Shown here: positions 1 to 10,312 of the stretch, piece after piece
Layout of the letters: each line of letters opens with the position of its first letter
Position numbering within the stretch: position 1 is the first letter of the stretch
Assembly: GCA_026413225.1 (NCBI GenBank)
Contig: CM048557.1
Location: 42,725,371 to 42,789,370, forward strand
Reading direction: 5' to 3'
Origin: Otis tarda
Lineage: Eukaryota; Chordata; Aves; Otidiformes; Otididae
DNA length: 64,000 bases
Notes under the pieces: model-generated
Told to the model about the DNA's origin: nothing
Databases searched by the model: none
The model's input: the letters and a program-made list of their open reading frames with translations, nothing else
Program-made: the position numbers and the translations under genes

Positions 1-3000
1 CTGTGAAGCCAGTAGGAGGAAAAACCAAAACATATTCTGTTCCTGCCAGCTTGTTTTCAGCTGAAGAACTCCGCTTAGAGTTTGAAATATACTGTTCTTG
101 CTGTCTGTGTCTGCAGCAGAGGAGTGTGACACATGGCAAGTCACGCCTGGGAGCTCTTATTTAAGCGCCTTTCCCCCAGCCCACAGCATCCTCTGACAGC
201 TGCAGATGAATCCAACAGCCTCACACTCCTTCCCAGCACTGTTCAAGGACACGCATGTGAGTAACACAGAGGAGATGCCGTTAATAGTTTGCTAGTTTCT
301 GTCAGGAATTTCTAGCAGTGCTATAAAACTGGAATGCTTAAGGTTAGTGGGGACGTTAATCACCGCAACAGTCCCAGGAGGTGCTTCTTCAGTAGCAATT
401 TCACCCCTCACTAACCTCCTCAAGTTTATGGCAAAAATTCCCTGCCTTGGCCACCAGAAGAAAGTTATCTGTTATTACAGCAAATGTTCACCACTGTCAT
501 ACACCTCACTCGAGCCGTGTGTCTCTTAGGGCTGCAATGTCCTTTTGCTATGCACGTGCCTCAGCAGCATTCGGTGATTTTTGCATTTTCTCCTGTGTCT
601 TACAAATTCAGTGATAGCCCTTATGCTGCCAGAGTCCGAGCACTGTTTCTCTCTCCAAGTTTAGGAAGTCAAATTCTCTTACAGTAGGGTTTCAATAGAC
701 TTGCCACAGCACAGAAGCAGAGTTATTTTCTTTTTAAAATCAGATTGGAGATTAAAATGTGGTCTGTTTTCTTACTCTCAGTGCTGTGGCTCAATAGTTG
801 GTTCTTCACTTGCTTGGAGTATGTAAAATTTAGTATAGAAATATAATAAAACGTACATAAAAGAAGGAGTAAGGACAACAGTAGAGTCAGATCTACAATT
901 TTCCTAATGGTGGTTTCATCTCGTTTAGGTTTCTGAAAACTCGTTCAGCCACAGAGCCGCGACTCCTGCCAGCAGAGGAGCAGGACAGCTGGAAGGGGTA
1001 ATTTCTTGAACAGCTTCAGCCTGGTTTGCAGGAGGACGACTGCCAGAAGTTAGGATGCAGTCAGACATCTCAGCAGATTACACAATTTAAACTGGTGCAT
1101 GTCCAGGAAAAGGTGGCCATGATTTCAGAAAGCTCTTTCCCTTCCAGATAGATGCATACAGAGCTTCAAGATGTTGGGACAGGCTGGCACGCAAGGAATA
1201 TAACGATTCAGCTTTGGGCCTAAAACGTGGGCCCCAGAGAAAACCAGGGTTCCTGGTAGAACGAGGAATCCTTCTTTTCCTGTGGCTGGGCAAGTGCAGA
1301 GCAGCACTGCACACAGATTGCATGCAGATTTCAGGCACTCATCCCAGGTCTTGCAGCCTTGGCCTGATTCTGCTACTAACCTTCATCGCTCCGTGCTTCC
1401 CTTCCTACTGGGGTTATGTCATCTTGTTAGTATAAGGTCCCTGGAAAATGGACTGTTTCTAATCAAGATCAGCACTTCTGTGACATTGCAGGTCTGATTT
1501 CCAGAGACATCTTTGCAATATGAAAAATTAATCACTAGGAAAGGATTAAATTCTGTCCAGGAGATGGAGGAAGCCATCACAAAAGTGCCAAGACAGGCGA
1601 GAATAATTCACACAGCCTGTTTAGATTGGAAGTTGCAAAAGCCAGATGAAAAGGAGGACAGATGCTTTTGGTTCTGAAGTTTTAATACTGTTAAAATTGC
1701 TCCAGACAGACCTGGGACTCGGTTTGCAGCATTGCATCCAAATGGAAGGACATTCCACTGTTTGATGAAGGCTGAGCCCGAGAACGGGTGCTTAGAAACC
1801 TCTTAGAAGCAGAGGTGGACAACTATGGAAACAGAAGATGCACAAACTAAAGCTACTCAAGCATTGCAAAGCCCCCTCACAAAGTATGTTGCTTAAGAAG
1901 TTGATCTTGCCTTTTAAAACCACTAAGTTTTTCTTTTTTAGATAGCAATCTAAAAATAAAAACATTAGCTAAGCCTAACATGCTAAATACATGAGTTGAG
2001 ATCACTTTCTGGTGGTTAAGGATGGGCTTTAGGATGCCTGGGGCACAGAATATTTATAACTGTGGCTGGATCTCCGGACCTGTTGGTCAGTGCGAAAGTG
2101 TCCTCTGGTCACAGCAGCGCTCTCGAGTGGTGCCAGGACCGCAGAGCCCAGCATGTGACTCCGGTGGTAGGATCTGCACAGGAATGCTCGCGAAAGGCAG
2201 CTATGAAGCCCTGATCCCACAGGCAAATCCCCACGCTGCCCAGACTCAAATGCAGAACTGCCATCCAAACCCCAAACGTTTCAGCGTCCTGGCTCACATT
2301 TCTGCCATTTCAAACGCGTGATTCACAGCAGCCAAGCCACAGCACAACCCGTCTCTTCAAAGCCCTTTCCTCTCCAAACACATTTCATCTGCAAGGTGCT
2401 TAGAGAAGAAAAATAGGAAAGCACATAGATTATTATATGTGTACTTGTAGGACTGGTAATCTAGGAAACAGCTATATAAAGCCTAAATAAAGTGGTAAAC
2501 TAAGAATAGCAGACAAAACTAATCTTGGACTGTGTTACCCTAGCACAGCAGCAGTGGCCTCTCTGAGACAGCTTTGTTACGAGGGAGGTTATAGTGCAAG
2601 CGTGCCGTTTTCAGTTCCCCCACACAGACGGCGCCGTTAAATCGGGCTGTACACAGTGTCAGAATAACTGCGGCTGCGACACGATGCTAGCGCAGTGGCA
2701 CTTCGTTACTAGAATAAAGACCCTTTCTTTCGTGGTTCTTTGAAACAAATCTAAGAAAAGAAAGGCCAACAACTGTAGAGAAGAATAAGTGAAAGCTGAT
2801 CTTCAGTGGGCAGCGGCCAGCACTCTGGAGAGTATGCTGTCACGTAACATCCTCGTAGGAAACTTGGCCCAATCGAACATTTCTATCATGAAAAGCGAGT
2901 GACCTGAACAGCTGGATATGCTCGGTGAGCAGCGGGGCGGGCGCAGGCAGAGCGCTGGTGCTTGCTGCTTTCTCCCTGTTCTGGGAAAGGGTGAGGGACT

Positions 3001-3838
3001 CTCGCGTGGGGCCGAACACCTCCAACCCCGGCCAGCCTCTGCCATACCCAGAGCCTCTCGCAAGGCAACAGCCGATACGCTCCTGTGTTTGGAGGCCCAG
3101 AAAACATCTTTTTCTTTCTTCTTTCATACCTAAAAAAATGTTAAAGACGAAGTTGCATCTAAAAAAAATAATTTAAAATTAGTTTCAACAATTTTCCAGA
3201 AAAGCAGCACTACAAACCCAGGAAATGGATGTATTACGGTAGAGAAAGAAACCAAAGTTGGCCTCACTGCACTTTTTGGAAAATATATGCAGCCTGTGGC
3301 CTTCTGCCACTGAAAACATTTCAGGTATAGTTTGTATTGATGTTTAGCATTCTAATGCACTCCAAATATTAAAAAGCATTGGTTTGGAAAAGTATGTTTG
3401 TCAGAATGCAGCTGCAGACGCATGGCCGAGGGTGGAGCGTTTCACCAACAGCAGATCAGATTTGTTTGACCTCGTAAAAAAATAAAGCCAAGTTTAAGCG
3501 CAGACTGAGCCCCACGTTGTTGCTGAAGCTCGGACTAATGGATGCTGCCGGGGGAGGCAGGAGGAAGCTGGGCTTTGCTCCCAGCACCACGCATGGTCTG
3601 AGTAAATCACAGTTCTGGCAGCACTTTCCCAGGTACTGGAGATGCACCTTTTAAAGACATAGAAGTACAACATTCAGGAATGATAACCATTATTTTAACA
3701 GCTGGTGGCTTACAGCAGTTAAGAATACAAAACTTTGCAAACATACACCCACAAATACACAGACACAGTCTAGGGATGGTGCTACTTCAGCATCCCTCCT
3801 AGGAAACAGATGGGAAACAAGCTGATGGCTTTACTTAC
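1..3838. other. Intergenic DNA, no gene recognised
   Basis: This stretch lies past the 3' end of BAZ1A. Short open frames occur on both strands, for example near 2022-2321 plus and 2840-3127 minus. None resembles a known protein, is flanked by convincing splice sites or shows a coding pattern that the opposite strand lacks. I see no tRNA, CpG-island promoter or clear transposon here. In human the next gene in this direction is CFL2 (from memory of the synteny), but no cofilin sequence is visible. Confidence 0.6.
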
Positions 3839-3983
3839 CTATCTTTGTAATTTTTCTGATTTGTAGCACAGTCATTTTACCTTTTGCATTTGTCCAAACA
3901 TCTTCAAACTCGACTGCCCCAAAATGGGCAACTTTCTTACCAGTGGTAACTGGAGGATCTCCAGAAGGGGTTGTTATGCAGGC
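3839..3983 (-). CDS. Candidate orphan internal exon, gene unknown
   Basis: On the minus strand a 145-bp segment is open throughout. It is bounded by an acceptor reading AATATCAG and a perfect donor, G followed by GTAAGT. The open frame reads ACITTPSGDPPVTTGKKVAH, then continues through FGAVEFEDVWTNAKGKM and ends LQIRKITKI with one base left over. The composition is mixed and protein-like, not low complexity. I cannot match it to a family and see no partner exon within several kilobases. It has the same orientation as BAZ1A but lies beyond that gene's stop and polyadenylation signals. It may be an exon of an unrecognised downstream gene, a lncRNA exon with a chance open frame, or a decayed element. 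Confidence 0.25.
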
Positions 3984-5735
3984 CTGATATTGGGCATCTA
4001 TACAATCAAGCACTTAAATGCAAAGTTTTAACAGAGCGCTGTTTAGGGAAGCACCAAATTGAGGGAAGTAGGTTGCTGATGAAGGACAGGAGGAAGAAGA
4101 CATCATTTGGTCCAATGGTAGCAGGCTGAGAAATCTCAGAATACCCCCTTACAGCAAGCTGGGTAAAGCACTAGGAGCACCTCTGCAGAACTAGACCAAG
4201 AAGTCACTGTTGTGAAGATCAAGGTGGCAGTTTAGCCGTGCAGGGGAGAGATCTCCTGGAGTTAACAGCAACCAAGCTGAATGCCACACAGAGAACTACC
4301 TGCAGTCCGCTGGACACCGGCAATTGTTTTAGAGTAAGAAGGCTCTTGTAGGGTAGAAGTAATCTGTGGTAGCCTCAAGAGGTGTTAGCTGGAATTGTTG
4401 CAATCAGTTATGACAGTGGTCCACACTGGGCAATGTGACCAGTGTTAGATATTATTTATTTGAACATGAACAGATAAAACTTAGAAGATACAAGATTGTT
4501 ACAGGGTAAGGGTTAATTCAGTGTTTACATCAATGTGTCAGAAATCATAAAGCGCGTGTGCAATCTCCTCAAGTACTGGATTACCAGTCCAGCAGCAACA
4601 TGATGTTAGGCAGGACTCTGGCATGGTCTGGTGCCCCCAGGGATCTGCCCCCTGCTCACGTCCATAGCAGAATCTCCACTTCTGCACTGCGATTGTTTCT
4701 GAGATGGCTGGTTGAGGGGCAGACGGCAGCTGGTGACTGCATCACATTGGGCTGGTCAGGATCTGGCAGTCTCTGCCTCCCTGTAATTGTACATCCAAGT
4801 TCATGTTTTTGACTGCTTCTTGCTGGTTTCTAATGCCCGTATTTGCTGATTACGCTAAGGTCATCTTCCTTTACTACTAATGCTGACATGGATGTGCTCT
4901 TCTATGGTACTTAAAACTTCACCCTCCCCACAAGAGCCATCCAGCACTGGGTGCAGGGGTGGTGGCCCCAGCCCAAATCCTTCACAAAGGAGAGAGCTAG
5001 CTCACATCTGTTGTGCCGTCTGCCAGACCAAAGCAGCTCAAGCATCGTTAAGGGTTTCCAGGAGTTAAACTTCCGGCAGGTGAATCTGACACTGGACAGA
5101 CCAGTCAAGGTGACCACCTGCATCCTCATACAGGTGAAGGGACCTGACACAACAACTTCACTACATTGGTGCTGCCAGCTGACACCAAAGCATGAACAGC
5201 CAGTATCAGCTTGACTGCAACCAGCACCCAAGGCTACATCCAGCATTTCCAAGAGCAGGCCTTCTCTTGCTGACCTGGTTCTGCTTGGGCAGGAAGGGCT
5301 GCTTCCAAGAACAGCCAGTGTAAGGATTTGTCTTCTGCATCTCTGGCAGTCCATGGTGGCCAGGAGGTGAGCAAGTTTCTTTGAGGAAACACTTGAGATT
5401 TCCTGGAAGAGAGAGTCCTTTGGGTTGGACACCTGTCCCTCCAAAGGAATTGACCGCACAGTTATGAAAGAGTTACCTACAAAAAGCATCAGAAGAAAAT
5501 GCCTAGGGTGGTTGGTTACTCAGTAATTTTTAGCTCTGTCATGAATGAGAGGGGTGGGACAAGGGAAGAGCGGCAGAATTTGCGCAGCAGGAAAACCAGT
5601 TGGTAGAGAGATGTTTGAGCTACCAAGAAGGGAAAGACTTTCACAATTGGATCTTGTCAAAGTGCTGCTTGGAGGACAGGCACTAACACGGAGCTGAAGG
5701 AAGCCTGCTGCCTGTTTTCCTGAAGAGTCTGGTAA
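3984..5735. other. Intergenic DNA with one long open stretch
   Basis: This holds no recognised gene. The longest stop-free run is 4911-5489 on the minus strand (192 residues, rich in Cys and Ser). It matches no family I know, and the opposite strand is open over part of the same interval, so it is most likely chance or a decayed repeat. The base composition is somewhat richer in GC than the introns to the right. Confidence 0.5.
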
Positions 5736-5740
5736 AGCCT
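5736..5740. repeat. Target-site duplication, left copy (AGCCT)
   Basis: The five bases AGCCT immediately precede the left end of the solo LTR and match the five bases after its right end exactly. Confidence 0.8.
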
Positions 5741-5923
5741 TGTCGTAGTACAGCCCTGATCAGGACCAGACTACGCAGTCTCTCTCTCACTCCCCCCACC
5801 CTCCGAAAGAACAGGGAGAGAAAATATAAGGAAAAACGGCTCGAGGTTTGAGATAAGGACAGGGAGAAATCCTCAAAGTTACCGTCACGGGCAAAACAGA
5901 CTCGACTTGGGAAAAACTATTCA

Positions 5924-5929
5924 TTTATT
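5924..5929 (-). terminator. Polyadenylation signal of the solo LTR
   Basis: AATAAA on the minus strand, about 180 bp before the LTR's 3' end, where the R/U5 boundary signal is expected. Confidence 0.5.
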
Positions 5930-6696
5930 ACTACAAACAGCAGGATAATGAGACAGAGAACAAGATAACCTCCATCCACCCCTCCCTCTTCCCAAGCTTA
6001 ACATTATCTCTACTACCTTCCCCCCCCCGAGCGGCACAGGGGGGAAGAGGGAATGGGGGTTGCAGTCAGTTCATCATACGTTGTTTCACGCCACTGCTTC
6101 ATGGTCGGGGGAAGAACTCCTCACATTCCTCCCCTGCTCCATCGTGGGGTCCCTCCCACGGGCCACAGTCCTTCGTGAAACTGCTCCGGCGTGGGTCATC
6201 TCTTCCACGGGGTGCAGTCCCTCTAGAACAGCTGTCCCAGCGGGCCCTCCACGGGCCACAGCCTCCTTCAGGCCTCCACCTGCTCCAGCGTGGGGTCCTC
6301 CACGGGCTGCAGGTGGATCTCTGCCCCTCCGTGGACCTCCATGGGCTGCAGGGGGACAACCCGCTCCACCATGGTCTTCACCACGAGTTGCAGAGGAATC
6401 TTGGCCAGGAGCCGCATTACTCCTCCCCCTCCTTCTTCACTGACCTTGGCGTCTGCAGCCGTTCCTTACAACAGGCTGGCAGATGCCTCTCAGGATCCTT
6501 TTTACATCTAGTTCACTTCTTATCTCCTCTCCACTTCTTGCAGCCAGGCTGGGCCGAGTTGGGCCCAGTCGGCTGCCCGGCGGGAGGCCAGAGGGTGAGG
6601 CCTGCAAGGCCCACGAGGCTCACGCCTCCCCCTCTCTGCCCCCCGCTCAGCTGCTTCACATCTTCTCTTCTCTCTTTTTTTTTCTGTTTTCCCCTA

Positions 6697-6704
6697 CTTA
6701 AATA
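6697..6704 (-). promoter_or_regulatory. TATA-like box of the solo LTR
   Basis: The minus strand reads TATTTAAG. It lies about 170 bp from the LTR's 5' end and about 770 bp upstream of its AATAAA, in the position expected of a U3 promoter. Whether it is active cannot be judged. Confidence 0.45.
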
Positions 6705-6877
6705 CGTTATCGCAGAGGCGTTATCACGGGACATTCTGCTACCAATTGGCTCGGCCTTGGCCAGCAGCGGGTCCGCCCTAGGCCCGGCCGAGTCCACTGA
6801 ACAAAGGGGAGCGACTTCTAGCAGTTTCCTACAGAAGCTGCCACCTTAGGCCCCCCCTCACTAACAAAACCAGAACA

Positions 6878-6882
6878 AGCCT
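6878..6882. repeat. Target-site duplication, right copy (AGCCT)
   Basis: The five bases AGCCT immediately follow the right end of the solo LTR and match the left flank, marking one integration event with no rearrangement since. Confidence 0.8.
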
Positions 6883-8119
6883 GATTAGTCAGGGCCTCTG
6901 AATCCAAGACGAAGCCGTTGACCCTATCCCTTCCTGCACCTTTGTGAAACTTTGGCTTGGTGCCCCCAGCAGATGCTGCACATCCTTACCCTGGTGGCAA
7001 CAGCACATGGGAGGGCTGCTTGCAGTAAGACATGGGTTTGTTTGGGGGGAGGGGTGGGGAAGGAACATTTATATCTCAGCCCTTGAAAGACAAGGAGGGA
7101 GACATGAAGCATTTCTCCTTTTTCCAAAGGGGTGCGTGTAGTGGGAAATAAACAGCCAAAAAGAGACTTTTTGACTTAACTCGGAAAAACATAGCTGAAG
7201 TTTGAAAAAGCTGCAACAAAAGTACCAGCTGAGGAGTCTACCGACAGAAATGGAGGGCTCGGTTCTGCTCTGTGCCGGAGCACACAAGCAAAAAGATAAC
7301 ACAAGGTGAGCGTGCCCTGTGAGCACCCCTAAAGCCAAGGGCAGTCAGATCTGCATTGCACAGCCAGCATATATCAATATTTTAAGCACAGCTGCTCAAA
7401 GAAGAAGTGGGCACCTGTCTGTATTTCACCTTTAGCATGTTGAACTGAGGCCTTAGGCTTGCAAACTTCATGACAAATTGATAATTTAACTCATAGCACA
7501 AGCATACAAAGCATACAAAACCACCATCACAAGCAGAGATTTGGGTTGAACTGTTCCCACCTGCTCTACCCAAACTCAAAATTCCAGTTTTGTTGCTGAG
7601 GGGAAGCTATTGAAGGAAATAACTCTGGAGGAAGAGCGATAGGAATGAACAGCTGGGAGTAGGTTGGGGACAGGGACAATTTAAATTGCATCTGCCACAG
7701 ATGGACTGGTTCAGCTCGCTGTGCCCCTCCTCCAAATGTTCACAGTTAAGTCAATGGGGGCTATTCATGTGAACAAGGACTTGCACAACTGTTTGTGCAA
7801 CCTGCTAGTCAGGATGTTCACATCCTCTTGGGACTAGGCAGTTCCAGGGATATCAAGTACAACCTACTTGTCTTCTGCTGCTCACATTCCTTATGGTATT
7901 CAGCATTCTTTGTGGTGGGAACAAGAAATGCATCTTTGATCTGGACAGCACAGAGATGTCAACTCTGAACAAGGAAAAGCTCACAGAGAAACTCTGAAGT
8001 ATTAACAGACGTTTCTAAACAATATACACTCCCTGTTTTAATTCTTAGACTTTTTTTTTTTTTTAGAAACAAAAACCAAAAATCCAACACTTTGAACTGA
8101 TCAGTCTCCTATGTATCAC
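6883..8119. other. Intergenic DNA, nothing recognised
   Basis: Between the solo LTR and the CR1 fragment I see only short, unconvincing open frames on either strand and a T-run at about 8049-8063. Confidence 0.5.
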
Positions 8120-8656
8120 CACCCATTCCCTAAGGAAGGGACCTTAAAAGTCATCTAGTCCAATGCCCCTGCAAGAAGCAGGGACATCTCCAACCAGATC
8201 AGGTTGCTCAGAGCCCCATCCAACCTGGCCTTGAAGGTTTCCAGGGATGGGATATTCTGGGCAGCCTGTTCCAGTATTCCACCACCCTCATCATAAGAAA
8301 TTTCTTCTTTGTGTCTAATTTAAATCTATCCTCTTTTAGTTTAAAACTGTTACCCCTCATCCTATCACAACTGGCCCTGCTAAAGAGTTTCTCCCTGCCT
8401 TTCTTGTAGGCCCCCTTTAGGTACTGGAAGGCCGCTACAAGGTCTCCCTGGAGCCTCCTCTTCTCCAGGCTCTCTGTCAGCCTGTCCTCATAGGGGAGGT
8501 GCTCCAGCCCTCTGATCATCTTCGTGGCCTCCTCTGGACTCATTCCAACAGGTCCCCATCCTTCTGATGTAGAGGGCTCCAGAGCTGCAAGCAGTACTCC
8601 AGGTACAAGAGCAGAGTAGAGGGGGAGAATCACCTCCCTTGACCTGCTGGTCACCT
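8120..8656 (-). mobile_element. CR1 LINE, 5'-truncated (end of ORF2 and 3' UTR)
   Basis: On the minus strand the translation contains the C-terminal part of the CR1 reverse-transcriptase ORF, with recognisable blocks EKRRLQGDLVAAFQYLKGAY and KLKEDRFKLDTKKKF followed by VVEYWNRLPR. The 3' UTR follows with the typical GGACTAGATGA and AAGGTCCCTTCC blocks at the left end. The 5' part is missing, as is usual for CR1 insertions. The reading frame has decayed, so this is a dead copy and not a gene, despite a 176-residue open frame over it. Confidence 0.9.
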
Positions 8657-9369
8657 CTAAGGCAAGGCAAGCACTACAGCAGCAAAGAAAACCCACAACT
8701 ACATAGCAAATAATTGTTCTGGTCTGTAGAATATACAAGTCTGAACGCTACAACGTAAGCTAGCACAAACACAGGGAGAAAAGTCACTGCTGCAGCAGCA
8801 AGCCTCATGTTTCAGTTTTTCCTACCCTCTTCACTCCTACCCCCAAATTTCTGCTCCATGCTGTTTTCTCAGTTTATTTCATACCTCCAGGTGGGCAAAC
8901 CTGTTTTTAAAAGGCTGAGCTTAATAAATTTATATTAATAAATATTGAAAGTAAAACTGTCAAGGATAGTAAGGACAGTTTAAAGAAGCTGCTGGTCAGC
9001 TAAACAAAGCTATAAGGTTTTACACCGTTAGATAAAGATCCTAATTAAAGAACCATACAACTTACACACATACGTCTTATGTTACTCCTTAGATACCGAT
9101 GCATCCCTCAGAGACCAGGTATCACACTGGCTACAGATGTTGAAGATGCTGGCTGGGGTACTCACATTGAAACCAAGTTCTGCTGTGTTCTCTCCAGCAA
9201 TTTGTCCTAGTAAGTTAATAGGGAAGATTGTGTAGCAGTGTAACTCAAAAGGAAATGCCAGAAGCTCAAAATACCTTGAAAAATGTGTCATTTTATTTGT
9301 ACGCTTCCAAAGTTGTACGTAGAAACTTATAGTACAGTCCTGTAAATTTACTCATTGCTAGAAGAACTG
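8657..9369. other. Short intergenic gap after BAZ1A
   Basis: AT-rich DNA between the CR1 copy and the BAZ1A polyadenylation region. A further AATAAA (minus, 9292-9297) falls here and could serve as a more distal BAZ1A end. No gene was recognised. Confidence 0.5.
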
Positions 9370-9388
9370 CCAGGGACACAGGAAGGTA

Positions 9389-9394
9389 TTTATT
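9389..9394 (-). terminator. Likely BAZ1A polyadenylation signal
   Basis: This is the first canonical AATAAA on the minus strand after the stop codon, about 730 bp downstream. A second AATAAA lies at 9292-9297, so alternative cleavage is possible. Confidence 0.5.
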
Positions 9395-10054
9395 GATTGA
9401 TCATCAAATTAGAGGGGAATAAACAACAAAAAAAACCCACCAGAAAAAAAAATTTAAAAAGTTATGGAACTCTTTTTTTTTTTTTTTTTGTTTTTAATCC
9501 CCAAGTACAAATTTTATAAATACAAAACAAATTCACAAATTACTTTGAATGCTAAATAAATATCTACTTAATAAACTCAGACTGAATACCTCCAGCCAGC
9601 ACTGGTACAGTACTTTAAAGATATGCAGTTGTACTCATTCATGTGTAGTGTTGAGAAGATAGGCTCCAACAAGTTTTAAACATACACACAGTTTCTTCAA
9701 CTGTGCTACAGCAGATTTTATCTGAGTTGATAAAGCCCTCAATACCACAGCTCCTACAAAATCTAGAGGATGAAACAGGGTCATTTGGTGCAGAAAAAAA
9801 CAATGTACTTCTGGAAGATATTTGGACACATGAATGTATTAAAAATGTACAAAACTTCTGTAAACCAGTACTGTATCCAATACATCTATCAAAATTATTA
9901 GACACTGAATAAAACTGTAGCAAAGGTAATCTTTCCTACGTTCTCCTGAGTGCTTAATATTACATTGAGAATATAGTGCAGGCCACACTTCAAGGTGGTT
10001 AAACAGTTGTTATTGCTTTAAACAGGTATGACGACTGCGTGATTTAACATTTCA

Positions 10055-10098
10055 TTTTAATGAACATTAATGAACATTTTAATGAACATTAATGACCA
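10055..10098. repeat. 22-bp tandem duplication in the BAZ1A 3' UTR
   Basis: Two adjacent 22-bp units (10055-10076 and 10077-10098), each containing TTTTAATGAACATTAATGA, differ by one base. They sit 24 bases past the stop codon on the mRNA strand. Confidence 0.85.
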
Positions 10099-10121
10099 AA
10101 AAATCCTTTGGAAGGCAGAGG

Positions 10122-10312
10122 TTAGATTCGTGACTTCTTTGCCGCGGGAGCGGTGTGGTCCACATTACCAGATGTGATTGGAAGTCCAAGCTTTTGAGCC
10201 TGAATGTGGAAGAAAGCTTGAAGTCTAGTTCCAGCTTTTGCTTCACTTGTGTTACGAGGGTTGTATTCAAAGCAGTTCGAAAACATCAGCTCAATGTCTT
10301 CAATGAATTCCG
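10122..10312 (-). CDS. BAZ1A: BAZ1A last coding exon (bromodomain end and C-terminus)
   Basis: Encodes SEFIEDIELMFSNCFEYNPR then NTSEAKAGTRLQAFFHIQAQ KLGL, and ends AAKKSRI followed by the stop. The Asn in FEYNPRN is the canonical acetyl-lysine-contacting residue, so the bromodomain looks competent. The C-terminal AAKKSRI is the same as human. Confidence 0.97.

Larger units (their letters stand above)
5741..6877 (-). mobile_element. Solitary endogenous-retrovirus LTR, ERVL-like
   Basis: Read on the minus strand the element begins TGTTCTGG and ends CTACGACA, giving the TG...CA termini of an LTR. It is flanked on both sides by the direct repeat AGCCT (5736-5740 and 6878-6882). A TATA-like TATTTAAG lies at 6697-6704 and an AATAAA at 5924-5929, in the right order for promoter and polyadenylation. 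Its middle (about 6100-6420) is GC-rich and made of degenerate 25-35 bp units containing CCACGGGCTGCAG-like cores. No gag, pol or env flanks it, so it is a recombined solo LTR. The 5-bp duplication suggests ERVL; a 6-bp reading (AAGCCT) is possible if the terminal A is shared. The open frames inside it (for example 6175-6849) are not genes. Confidence 0.85.
9370..10121 (-). other. BAZ1A 3' untranslated region (left end approximate)
   Basis: The sequence downstream of the BAZ1A stop codon. The left end is set about 20 bases past the AATAAA at 9389-9394. It is AT-rich, contains an A-run on the mRNA strand (plus-strand T-run at about 9473-9489), and has a 22-bp tandem duplication close to the stop. 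The weak open frames inside (for example 9639-9923 minus) are not conserved-looking. Confidence 0.6.

Noticed and set aside
4911..5489. 192-residue open frame on the minus strand
   Set aside because: Composition is odd (rich in Cys, Ser and Trp), it matches no family I know, and part of the plus strand is open too. Treated as chance or an old repeat.
6175..6849. 224-residue open frame on the plus strand
   Set aside because: It lies wholly inside the GC-rich solo LTR and is antisense to it. The repetitive units explain the lack of stops.
8208..8738. 176-residue open frame on the minus strand
   Set aside because: This is the decayed end of CR1 ORF2 with its 3' UTR, not a host gene.
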